From assembly GCA_935421135.1 (NCBI GenBank), contig OW285187.1, forward strand, positions 30,629,818-30,693,817: a DNA stretch of 64,000 nt, written 5' to 3'. Both the position numbers and the translations under genes were made by a program. The notes beneath the pieces were generated by a model. It saw only the letters and a list, made by a program, of their open reading frames with translations. It made no database searches and was not told the DNA's origin. Shown here piece after piece: positions 25,295 to 36,860 of the stretch (position 1 is the stretch's first letter; each line of letters opens with the position of its first letter). This DNA is from Bugulina stolonifera. Its lineage: Eukaryota > Bryozoa > Gymnolaemata > Cheilostomatida > Bugulidae.

Positions 25295-25577
25295 GGAGTG
25301 TAGTAAGTACATGTAGATGATCATAGAGGTGTAGTAAGTACATGTAGATGATCATAGAGGTGTAGTAAGTACATGTAGATGATCATAGAGGTGTAGTAAG
25401 TACATATAGATGATCATAGAGGTGTAGTAAGTACATGTAGATGATCATAGAGGTGTAGTAAGTACATGTAGATGATCATAGAGGTGTAGTAAGTACATGT
25501 AGATGATCATAGAGGTGTAGTAAGTACATGTAGATGATCATAGAGGTGTAGTAAGTACATGTAGATGATCATAGAGG
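25295..25577. repeat. 31-bp minisatellite upstream of the inositol phosphate kinase
   Basis: About nine nearly identical copies of a 31-bp unit (core GTAGTAAGTACATGTAGATG followed by ATCATAGAG). Only one copy carries an obvious substitution (ACATATAG for ACATGTAG), so the array is young or homogenised. It ends about 400 bp before the kinase start codon. Confidence 0.95.
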
Positions 25578-25979
25578 TGAGCTCTCATTTTCACTATTTA
25601 TTCATCAAATCAATAGGTATTTCAAGGTTGTTGGCCAATTCATCTACATGTATGTTTGACCTGTGTGGAATAAGATGTGAGGAATAGATGAGTATACATC
25701 AGCAGGCAAACGTGCCTAGTGCAGCTGTACTGTAATTAAACTAATCATTTTATGTTCTCCAGTATACTAATACTATTGATTTTTCTGTAATTAGTAGAAA
25801 CGAGAATTCATTTATGTAATTGCCATAAAATCAACCCATATTTCTTAGCTAATTCTGTGCAGCCAGTGTTTCCAAAAGTAGTAGAAATATTCCTTTCTAC
25901 TTAATTTTTATAGTAAATATTACTCTAGTCAAACATTTTTGTTATCTTTAGGAAAGCAGAACTGTTGTGCAGAACATAA

Positions 25980-28900
25980 ATGGAAAGTCTTGCCCGAAGC
26001 TCAGACTGGTGCTATCGCTCTGAAGGAAATCGTAATGTTGTTATTTACAGTAAACAGGTACTTTTACCTTCAAATTATACTGATATTTTTGCTACGAACT
26101 TGAATATCAACTACTGAAGTAATTCAACTAAATTGGTTCATTACAGCTAGCCAAGTATTTCCTTTCGTTGACTACTTGTGTATTTTGTCTGCTTAATTAC
26201 ATGCTTGTTATGAATGGGAAAATGACATGGAGATGTGATATTTTTTCTTTTAGTATGGCAGAGTGTATAGAGTTCTTAAGGTAGATACTGCCCAGACAGC
26301 TGGAACTGGTGTAAGTTATCATCGTACTAGCAAACTACCAGTTCCAAAGGCTCCTATCCTATTTATCATCATAACATCTTGTTTAGCTGCATGCGTTGTG
26401 ATGCATTTTACTATTTTACTTGGAGGTTATGTTATAGCTATGCTTTGAAAAATCTACTTATAATTGGCACCTATGAATTCAAAACTGTACTATATTGTTT
26501 GCTGAGCTGCCTGTTCACATTATGATCAATTTAATGCTTGCAAGAACTCCAATGCTACTTGGTTGATTGAAGCTGTACCCTCTGTATCACAACTAAATTG
26601 GCAACAGTGTATGGTTTTTTACAATTGATACTTTATGGTTGGCTTGCCAGATATTTACCAATTGTTTGTCATTTCATCAGCAACTAATCAAGGATGTTGG
26701 CAGATCATCAAGTAGGAGTAACATTATAATATATTATAAACAGTATAAACCATTGGTAGCACGTGATGAATGAATGCCCGATATGGTTATATTTTGATAT
26801 TTCTCAATCACATACTCTAAGTATGTAGAATACCCAGAGTTGCCTAATACTTATTTTGAGCCAGTTATATGATAATAATCCGGATTCATATGTTCATACA
26901 GGATACTGTGTGTGCCAAGTAAAGCTAATAATGCTTTATCATTGGCTAGATTCACAGTTAGCACAGTCATTGTGTTATGCAACAATACCAGATTCAATTA
27001 TACATTTACATTTGCCTAACAGCTACCAAGCACGTATGCATTGTATATACAAAAAATGTAGTTTACAGACAGTGGACATGAAGCGAGTAACACATGCTAA
27101 TATATTTTTTAGGTATCTAATGATAGTATCCATGCTCACTATAACAAACAGATACAGTACAATGCATGTGTCATGGATCGCCTGTATCTGGACTATATGT
27201 CCGTTCCGGTATGTACTTTATTTCAACCCAAATGTACTGCTATTCCCTATACTACCACTTTACTTGCAATGCCTATTGCGCTAAATATTTTATCATGGCT
27301 TTTGTTGGTAATTTTAGGTGATGAAATATATAAACGTGCAGTTCTTGGCGAAGCTGGCCAAGGACATAGAGACTCAAAGACCGGGTAAGTGTGCTTAGTA
27401 GTGGCTTTTCATTACTGCCCAGAACTCTTGCTGGACTTATAATGTAAATGCTGTGTGTGTATAGATTTACAGATGTTTGTGTTTTAGATAAAAGAGTTTC
27501 CAAATCGATATCGTTGTGCCCCACAGTGCTCGATATCCCAGACTACGCATTTCTACCCTCTGCTTATCGCGACCGCTCAATCCCTTCATTCATGTTTGAA
27601 CTCAAGGTAGGGTTTTCACTTTCTATATGGGTTTTGTGTGTCAGCATGTAGGTATGTGTGCGTGTATTTACTTAGAGGATTGAATGTGCCTCCAAATCTA
27701 AACACTGCCACCACTGTAAACACTGCCACCAATATGGTGTTATATCATATTAGTGCACTGCTGTATTCCTTTTCAGGCTGGTGCTGTTGCCAGGACTTAT
27801 AACAATCTGTTATCCTACAAATATGACTCGCATCCCACTCCACACTGTGATCTCAGTAAGAGTTACTGCTATTACTGCATCAGCAAGTCGTTGTCACCAA
27901 AGGTAGGATCTGCCAATCCTCTTGGTTAATTTGTACGATAGGAAGACAGTGTTATAGAGATATTGTTTTACAAATCAAATGCTGTTTGACAAGTGTAGGT
28001 ACAGGTACACTGGAGATGAATTAGGTATTGACTCAAATTGTGAAAGCCGTTTGTTGTATAATTATAGTACGCTTCTCTTTTTTAAAGTCATCCCCTCCTG
28101 CTTTCTAGGGACTGGGGCCCTTCGAGATTCTTGTTTATGACATTCCATTTTATAATAACTGTATACACTTTTTGTAATCGTATACCTTATTCTTGTAGAA
28201 CGACAAGAAAAGACTGAGTCGTTACTGTCCTCAGGAACTCTTTTCAGGGTCAGTTCAGCAATACTCCTTATTAGTAATTATTTCTTCTGTCATTCACTTT
28301 GCATACACATACTGATTATCATTGCTTTTGCATGTATATTTTAGAAATCAGAAACGTATGACGAAATGTTTAACTCAACTTTTTGAAGATATAAACTGTT
28401 CTCGCAACAAATTGAGGATATTTGAGGTAGGTGTTTGAAGGGAATTTAAATACTGTTGCTTTTATAATGCCGTCATACAATCTGTTATAATGGAGTAGGT
28501 CTTCAGCCAGTTACAGTAGATGTTATGTCAGACAAGCTTGGATGTTGTAATCGAACTCTAGAATCAACACTGCTAGTATTAGATATCTGCATGGTGTCTG
28601 TAGGATGGTACCGATATAACTTCCTCCATGCATGGAGCTGATGATGTTAGATGCTACTTCTCTCGTCATCTGCCAATGGGAGATAACTCTGATATGTAAG
28701 TTATACCTTGATATTCATAACCATAGAGATGATAACTCTATGTTCATAACCATGATACATAATCTAATTACTGATTATGCTGCAGTAGTAACATGGACGG
28801 AAGTGTACCATTCTAGTTTAGTTACGTAGGCTTTAGAAAGTAATAGCATGGCTACCTTACAGTGCTTGTGTTTTGTTATTTTTGCCCCTTGTGCATTTGC

Positions 28901-29849
28901 ATGATAGTCCTCTTGTAGAGTAATATTTATATTTCTCCTATATACATGTAGATGTATTCAGTTTATGGGATATGTTTCAGGTTGTCCATGCTGACACACT
29001 TGTTGATAAACTGCCTAACTCATAGCAAACGTTCTATAAAAAGAAAAGGCTCAGTTCCCCTCATGACTTGCGCTGAGAGAAGAGATGATTCTGATTCGCC
29101 GACTCTCCCTACTGGCTGCGTCTTATCCACATTCATCAACGCACAGTGTTTTGGGGTTGGAAACTTAGAGGAAATACAGGTGTAGGTATTTTGTATCAAT
29201 TATGCATTGGCATTGACTTCTAATCGTATACAAATGAAATACACTAGCTCTCATAATTATCACACCTTTTGTTTTAGAGCCTATGACAAGTTGCAATACC
29301 ACATAGCTCATGATAGCGAGGTTAGGAGCAAGTTGTGTATAGATGGTCCTTATGATACAGGATTGTGGCGGCTAGGATCTCGTCCCACCTTACCACAAGG
29401 AATCTCTCATGATATCATGACAGATTTTATCACGGTATGTGCATAGCCCAATGTGTTTGTGTATAACATTATTGTTCGAAGGCAGCTTATCAAATGAAAA
29501 GACTCAGCTTCTTTCAGTGTTTGAAACATTCTAGTGTGCCTTCCTTGTATGCTGCACAGTTACATATTACGTTGCTGTTTTGTAGGTTCGTAATTATTTG
29601 ATATACCGAACTGCAAAAGATGCATCCATACTAGTGACCTTTCAGCCGGTGAATGGTAGAGCACCCCCACCCGCTGACGAAGCTCCCAATGAGTCTGTCT
29701 TTGTAGTATCTGATCCAACTGGTAGCCAAACCTTCAATTGCCATGTAACCATCATAGATCTGGATCCTAAGCCATTCTCTCGTATGGACCGCTATCTCTC
29801 TTCAGAGTGGAAGGTATATAATGCTCTGAGGAACCAGCAGTCAATGTGA
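25980..29849 (+). CDS. IPPK: Inositol-pentakisphosphate 2-kinase (462 aa)
   Basis: Phosphorylates inositol pentakisphosphate at position 2 to make phytate (InsP6), in nucleus and cytoplasm. Twelve exons in phase: 25980-26057, 26254-26310, 27113-27208, 27318-27384, 27488-27606, 27777-27902, 28199-28248, 28345-28426, 28604-28695, 28981-29181, 29278-29434, 29586-29849. Family marks in order: the N-terminal WCYRSEGNRNVV (ATP loop), a SFMFELK segment where relatives have an EIKPK motif, a Cys-x2-Cys pair in SYCYYCISKSL, RYCPQELFSGNQKRM, the CIDGPYD block, YRTAKDASILV, and the C-terminal IIDLDPKPF. Length is close to the animal enzyme. The second lysine of EIKPK is absent (ELKAG here). A splice acceptor-like TTTAG before the ATG suggests a noncoding first exon. 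It is tail-to-tail with the opsin-like gene. Confidence 0.92.
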
Positions 29850-30148
29850 AGGATATTGCAAGGGAAGGTGGCGCTGGTAATATACATTAGTTATATTTTG
29901 TTATTTCAGTTTTGTATACTTCAGGATCAAGACTGCTATGAATCTCCTTTTTCTGCCATATTATAATTACCCAGGTGCTAAATACTCGATGTTATAAATC
30001 TACAGTGTAGCATAGTTGAATAGTGTTGCTCTTCTAGTCAATCTTTACATTTGTTCTTTTGATACAAGTAAGTTATTTAAAAATATTACTTAATATTCTT
30101 GCTATTGTGCAATTTCCCCCTTGCTAAGCATACACTAGTTTCTACTCT

Positions 30149-30154
30149 AAATAA
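30149..30154 (+). other. Polyadenylation signal, IPPK
   Basis: AATAAA 300 bp downstream of the IPPK stop. The next minus-strand gene ends 475 bp further on. Confidence 0.45.
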
Positions 30155-30628
30155 AAAATGTATAGTATTTATTTAGTATATTGTATGTATTACAATTTAT
30201 AGCAAAATACAAAGTAGCAAACTAGCAATAGTAGTAAATTATCATGTACCCAGTGTAAATAGTTGAGCTCAATTCAAGTCACAATACTTTACAAATTCAT
30301 TGTAACGTCAAAAACTACATGTAGGTCCCAAGATTTCCTATTTCCCTTTCATGTTAGGTTGGGGTCACCTCCATATCTATTCTATTCCCCAGATATATTA
30401 TTATGAATAATGAGATACATGTAAACTGTAGTAAATTTTGCAACTGAAATTATGATTTGAGTTTGAGAAAAAAGAATCAATGTTGTATAAATTATAAAAT
30501 TTTCAGTAAAGCCAAATTATAAACCACTGGGAAAGATGTACAAAAAACCAATGTTTGCTATACATAAAAATAGGAGCCAAAGTAATACAGAATAGACAGT
30601 GGTATAAATAATGTTGAGCCTCGTGGAT

Positions 30629-33600
30629 TTAGTCTACCTTTTCATCTGAATCGTCGGTTTTCGCTAGCATGTGGCTATAGATAAATGGATGGGCTACTCC
30701 AAGGGCCTTGGTCCACACTTGAGCAAATGCTATTACATGTAGAGATAAGTGATGGCCAAAGAAGACCAGGACATATCCTCCTGCATAACCTCCAAACTGA
30801 GCCATCATTGAGATCAATAAGCCGACAGCAGACTACAATGTTTATATGATCATATATTTATTATATTGGAAACCATATGCAACATGACACAGTATGTACA
30901 TCATCAAGTACCAGAAACAATGGTTTTTATAGTGCATTCATGTACATGTATATGTAAAACCTGGCGAAATGAACCATGATTTAAATATAATAACATGTGA
31001 ATAGGATCAAAAACTCAAACAATAGATAACATAACATGTTAGAAGTTGTCATCCTTTTCTTTGCAGTACAAGAAGAGGGAATAACTTCCAATTTTTCATA
31101 TATACAAATCAAATTACATTTGTATGCATATTTACATTGTTAGTAGTGTCGTTTACAATTACCTGTATTATAATTAACAAGTTAGAAATAGCTACACTGT
31201 ATGTCAAACTAACCTGGGCCATAGGATTGTCAATCAGGAGTCCCTTGTGCCAAAGATTGAATGTATAGTATGCTGCCAGTGAAATGGGTAAACCATATCC
31301 AAGTACTATCATATAGTTGACATATGGTTGCACTTTATACCACAATACAGTGCATGTAAACCCAGCAGGTTCCTGACCATACCTAATCAGAAATTTCCAC
31401 ATATACAACTAGGACTAGATGAAATTAGACACACATAAATATCCTCATTGTAATAGTATATACCACCCACAAGCCTGTTTATATACTGCCTATATCTTGG
31501 AGCAAAACCAAAGTTGATGAAAAGTGGAATTTTACACAAATGTTTTATTCTCTAGGATGCGTCAACTATTGTGACCCTCAAAGGTGATGATGACAACACA
31601 GTCAACAACACGTGATAATATTTTTAAAAAAGCAAAGCTGCCAAAGTTATTGTTGTTTTGTAAAGACGTAGGCCATCTTGTTATATATTGGCAGTAATAT
31701 AAGCAGGGGCGGATCCAGGGGTGGTGCAAGTGGTGCATTTGCACCACTGAAAATTTCAGGAAAAAAAATGTGTTTTTGATTTTTTTGTTTTTTCTTTGAT
31801 TTTTTTTGTTTTGTTGATTATTTTTGCTGATTATTCAAATGTGTGTGTCAACCTAGCATAAAAATATATTTTTATAATGCATAGGGGGTTCAAAAACATG
31901 TGAAATGTTATCATATTTCTTGATCCATGTAAATATTCCAACCATTTTTGCCATTTATAACTCGGAGTGAATGAGCACCATTGTCAAATCTTAGTCACAA
32001 GAAACTTTTCATCTATTCTATTTATTTCTAGGCCGGTCCATAGAATAGATAAAAAGACAAATATTTTTATTCATTTTGCTTATAAATTATATTGTTCATT
32101 GAATAAATATATTATTTATTATCATTTATGTTTTGCTTTAAAACAAAACAATTATAGGTTAGTTACTACTATTCAACCTAACTCAACTTGCCACCAACTC
32201 ATTTAACTAAATGAACTGAACTGGCTCTTTGGTCCTCCTGGACACACAGATGCCGGGATTTTGCTTGGCGGCCGGGGCGCGGACCCGTTGGGGACTTACA
32301 GCGCCCCCAAACCCCCAGCTGGAAGAGACGCTGCAATGCGGTGTGACAGGGCACAAAGCATGCCGCACATGAAAACTGAAGTTTCACCTTTAGAAAAGCC
32401 CTAACTATCAATTTTGCACCACCCTTACTCCATTCCTGGATCCGCCACTGTATAAGACATCATGTCATGTACATATAAATAACAATATATAATAATAAAT
32501 AACTGCATTCAGAAGCAAAATAATTTTAAAATCTACTAGTCAAAATATTTGTTGCAAGCCTACAACTACACCATCTGGTTTTGGTTATTAAATATTACCC
32601 TCCTACCATAAACTGGTGATAGTTACATGTACTTACTGGGCCCATGAGAGAGCAAGATATCCCCATAACAGTCCATAGGCCCAAGCCATACAAGAATGAA
32701 TGGTAAAACTGACATTTTTTCTTTCTAAAATAACAAAAGATTGTTGTCAATTACATTTCAGAGAGATATATGCACTGTCTGCATAAGCATAGCTGGCAAT
32801 GAACAAGGCATTAGTTGCACACAATGCCAATGTAGCTTATCACAACTATTAAATATGGATGTACACTATGTACCTTGCATATGGTAACATAGGCCTTGTG
32901 TAGTTTGAATCATATGACTGTACAACTACTCTTTTGAAGTCAGCTCGTAGCCAGTAGGACAGCACTGATTTCCCACATATGCAGTGTAGATGCAGTTCTA
33001 TCACCCCAGTACAGCAGTATATTGATTCATGTGACACTTATTTCTATGTAAAATGCAGGTCACTCAAAAAATTGATTTGTAACCCAATCCCTGACTAGCT
33101 TGTTCAAATTAGTGAAAGAGCTTACTCACCCAGTGAAGGATCATATGCATAGTGGTATTCTCCATAAAGACAAACAGCTAACAGGCTCACAGATGCAATG
33201 GGGGCAAATTTACACCAAAATATATAGAATTTACACAACTGATCACCAAATATCCACCTACAATTTGAAAATAACAGAAAAATATAAAAAACTTGCCAAA
33301 AACACATAATTATTAGTAGAAATGTCTCTATCCAAGAGATATTTACATGGCTACATCATATCCTTTGGCGCCATTGAAATATGACAAACCTACAAGAACA
33401 TGTCATCTGCAGTTGTGTGGCTGTGATGTCTGTACATATTATCCAACCTGTAGTATGAACACACGAAACTGACAGTATACTAATCTCATAGTTAGATGCA
33501 CTAGAAAAAGAATATGGAGGCCTACCATAAAATATTATTCTACAATATTTTGTAGTGAGAAGGCATACATACGCCTGTTCAAAATGAGATAGTGCCCCCA

Positions 33601-33971
33601 TAAAGAAGAATGCAACCACACAGAGATTCCCTATAGCCAGCTGTTTGTGAAGAGATCTTAAAGCTTGAGGCATTTTGATCATTGGCAAGAAATCAAACAA
33701 TAGCCATAGTTGCGTGACTACACTCAGCGTTCCTAAAACACAAACAAACTCTTATGCAATACCCCAATGCTCAGACCAGAAGGTTTCAGCATTAGAAGAT
33801 AAATTCATATTTTTACCAATATTCTTGTAGCAAAATTTGGAAAATCGCCCACATTCTGTATTGCATATTAATATGAAGATACATTAGGCTACTGTGGCAT
33901 TGCGAATTACACTCACCACCAACGAAGCAAGCAGCTGAAGCAGCATAGTGTTCGTTCTGTGTCAATGGCAT
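30629..33971 (-). CDS. Opsin-like seven-helix protein (267 aa)
   Basis: Six exons join in phase to 267 residues: 33971-33917, 33732-33573, 33257-33130, 32724-32637, 31382-31214, 30832-30629. Seven hydrophobic segments are visible. Class A GPCR marks: LAIGNL in helix 2, W73-x-F-G-x3-C80 at the helix 3 start, and a loop-2 cysteine C154. Opsin-type marks, spaced as in bovine rhodopsin: W142, Y145, E148, C154 match W175, Y178, E181, C187; Y83 sits at the E113 position; K242 lies seven residues before P249 of HPFIY, as K296 does before P303 of NPxxY. Departures: DRY is GEY, the helix 2 Asp is Asn, the helix 6 CWxP is replaced by FGGY, NPxxY is HPxxY, and loop 3 is very short. I infer a retinal-binding protein that may not couple to G proteins. 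An acceptor-like TTTTAG before the ATG means a further 5' exon is possible. A divergent class A receptor with a chance lysine is the alternative. Confidence 0.72.
31704..32450 (-). mobile_element. MITE copy 2, complete (747 bp)
   Basis: Termini CAGGGGCGGATCCAGG and, inverted, CAGTGGCGGATCCAGG match at 15 of 16 positions. TATAAG flanks both sides (31698-31703 and 32451-32456), a 6-bp target duplication. The element lies in the fourth intron of the opsin-like gene. It has a GC-rich core and AT-rich arm and no transposase, so it is non-autonomous. Copy 1 is at 23964. Terminal sequence resembles hAT-like families, but the duplication length is not the usual 8 bp. Confidence 0.85.
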
Positions 33972-33983
33972 TTCAAGGAGGAT

Positions 33984-34471
33984 CTAAAACACACATGTTC
34001 TACATAAATATGGGCTGCAAAGCAAATATCATAATTTTACTGACCCACAGTTTTCACAGTATTCAACTTCTCATTCGAGCCTCTGTTCAACCAAATAAAT
34101 TTCATTTGCACTGGGTAATTTTATAAATTGGATTTCAACTGCCTAAACTTTAAATAAGCGTAACCTTCTCTGCACAAAGATGCTCATAATGATGACCTAT
34201 GTACATTTATACTGTATTATATTTACATGCACACTATTTGATTTTGATAGTCCGCTTAATACAATGTGGAATATAATTAGATATTGGAATCTAATAACCA
34301 CGGAGTAGTCTACATCATAAAATTTAGGAGGTTTCACCATCACCACTCTTTCCTTGGCTCTACTTTCCCAAACAAAAGCAATAATTTTAGAGACTCAGTC
34401 TGTCAAAATATTGTGCAGACTTCACCCAATCCAGAATGAGCCTGAGGGGAATATCACTTAAAATATAATCA
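33984..34471. other. Upstream of opsin-like gene, nothing recognised
   Basis: Could hold intron, promoter or a small first exon of the opsin-like gene. I found no coding segment that joins in phase to the exon containing the ATG at 33971. Confidence 0.4.
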
Positions 34472-34479
34472 GTTATGTA

Positions 34480-35084
34480 CAGAGATATGTGCAAGTTTTA
34501 TTTTGGAAACTCAAGTTTCCATGGCCAACTCTTAGTTGTGACTCTTCAAGTTACAAGTCAATTCTTTCAGTGACAGATCAAAACTTTCAAGTTACGAGTT
34601 AAATATTTACACGTCCCCAGAAACTCAAGTTTTTGCCAAGCTATCCAAGTTAACTACAAGCAAGTTTCAATTCAATTCTTTGCTTGTTTAACTCGAGTCT
34701 TTTTATAGAGTTATTGGGTTATTGTTTAGCTTATGGTGAAATTTTGTTAGGAAAAGTTGTTAGAAGTTCAAATTTCAAAGCAAAATGTCACAGTTCTAGT
34801 GTAAAATGTCTTATAATTGTGGTTGTGGTTGGTGGTTATAACTGTGGTTATTTCTATTCATTACAATTTACAGCTGCCCAATGAAAACTCGAGTTATTGA
34901 ATATTTCAACATAATGATGTGTGAGTTGAGAGTCTTTGATCATAGCCATAATTGAATTACAATTCAAGTTACAAGTTTTTGACAGCTGTGTATTCAAGTT
35001 ACGAGTCGAGTCGTTATAATAAGCCATGAAATGTTGCTTGAATTAACTCGAGTGAGAGTCTTTAACTCGAGTCTGGCATCTCTG
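34480..35084. mobile_element. hAT-type MITE (605 bp) with 8-bp target duplication
   Basis: Begins CAGAGATATG and ends GGCATCTCTG (CAGAGATGCC when inverted). The perfect 8-bp duplication GTTATGTA lies immediately outside at 34472-34479 and 35085-35092. Terminal CAGAG plus an 8-bp duplication is characteristic of hAT transposons. The interior is filled with variants of CAAGTTACGAGT and ACTCGAGT and encodes no transposase. The intact duplication suggests a fairly recent insertion. Confidence 0.9.
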
Positions 35085-35795
35085 GTTATGTATGCATATT
35101 TAAATAAGTATGAGTATTTAGATACGTATACCAGTCGGACATTTATCTTTGTATTTTAATGTGCTATTGAATCTTACCTGGACACCGGCATAATCTTGCA
35201 CTTACTGTTACTAAATAAATGATATGCTTTCCTCTGTGGGCTTCTTTTTTTGGGCTTAGGATTAAGTTAAGCATTTACCACCGGAGGAAAATACCATTAT
35301 ACAATGCTAGTGACATATTAAATAAAAACCAACAGCAAAGACAAGTGTTGTGATAGTGGCATACATTTGCATTAATCTTTGCATTGTCACGCTTGCATAG
35401 GTTCACAACGGTAGTTTTTTTTCTTGTTTTACTGGCTGAGTCCAAACAGTTGTGCAGGTATTTCCAGACTGACCCCACTGACAGACTTTGATAATTTGGT
35501 CACACGGTTCAATATATTGAGGTGCTTCCTTGTTGGAGAAACCTGAAGAAGGCGAGGCTGTTTTCTCTATTAATATTTTATTGGTTACTGCTCTTACCCC
35601 AAATCATGGCCGTAACTATCTAGGCGGCTCAGGCGGCCCTAGCCGCCTGAACTTTTTGTTAAAAGAAAAAAAAATTAAGCGAAGATCGGAAGGCATAGTT
35701 ACCGTGCCCCACATGATATAAACATGCTCTAATGAAAATGATGCTACTATGTGTATCATTATATTGATGGCTAATTTTCGCATGAAGCCACTACT

Positions 35796-35866
35796 GATTC
35801 AATAGCGTAATTGGTAGGGTGCTTGGTCTTCATGCACAGGGACACGAGTTCGAACCCCACTGAGGA
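35796..35866 (+). repeat. tRNA-like sequence, probable SINE head
   Basis: Box A TAGCGTAATTGG and box B GAGTTCGAACCCC have tRNA-like spacing, and a run of seven T follows, a pol III stop. The D stem can pair with wobbles, but the anticodon and T stems do not form properly, so a tRNA pseudogene or SINE head is more likely than a working tRNA. Confidence 0.55.
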
Positions 35867-36599
35867 ACAATTTTTTTCATTTTTAGTAATTCACTCAATT
35901 TGTTAGCTATACAATGACAATACTAATCTCATCTGCGAGATAGGATCACTGCATGTGTAATTCTGTATTCGACAATAGGAAATGCCCTAAGATTGCATGC
36001 ACAGTGTGCCCACCCACCTCATTTGTTCCACTTTGAACACTGTTCTTCAGGGTTTGCGGACCCTAGAATACCACTCTCCATCTCTATCCATCAACTAAAT
36101 TCGCACTATTTCCCCTCTTATTAATGTGTGCACATCTTTGGGCCTAAGTCATGTAATGATGTAAAGGACTACAATGGTACGCCATGGCCAAGCCAAACAG
36201 AGAAGCACCATTTTGCAGTATACTAATTTGAAGTTTACTATTTGCAGATCACTATGCAACATTTTGTACTTTTGTACCATCACATATAGCTCAAATATGC
36301 ATTAAAATGGCTGTTTTTGTGGGAATTTTCAAAAACTTTTTTGTGGGAGGTGCCCCACCCTCCTTCTGCCCCCATCCCGCACACACCCTCCCCACACCGC
36401 TACTGTTAGCCAGTCCAATTTTGGCCGCCTCAACTTTTTCAGGAAAGTTACCCCCCTGCAAATTACAAACAAAACAAGGGATTAAGACTATCCAAATATC
36501 TCCGCTACTGAACCTAATGGGATGACGGGCATGCGATCCTAAAATGTTAAATGTAGGTCTTCAAAGGTATTGGAATTTTTATTTTGTTTTTATTCTAGT

Positions 36600-36860
36600 A
36601 CAAGGAATAAGATAAGATTTAAAATAAAATTAAAAATTATTTTTACCAAATGAAATTATACCATATTATTTATATTTAATATAATATTGAATTATTTTTT
36701 ATAAGATAATAATTAAATTTTCAAATTAATTATTATTTTTGTTATAATTAATAATAATTTAATTTATTATACATATTAATTAAATTATATTATAATAAGT
36801 ATAACAAAAATAATAATTAACTTTAATATATATATGATTATTATATTCATAAATAATAAT
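36600..36860. repeat. AT-rich low-complexity tract
   Basis: About 260 bp of nearly pure A/T with many TAATTAAT and ATTATTA runs, similar in character to the tract at 22980. A shorter one lies at about 37495-37565. No function seen. Confidence 0.8.

Noticed and set aside
25295..25577. CRISPR-like regular repeat
   Set aside because: Units are contiguous with no unique spacers, and the genome is that of an animal.
26856..27284. 142-residue open frame in the IPPK region
   Set aside because: It crosses an intron and overlaps the true exon 27113-27208 in another frame.
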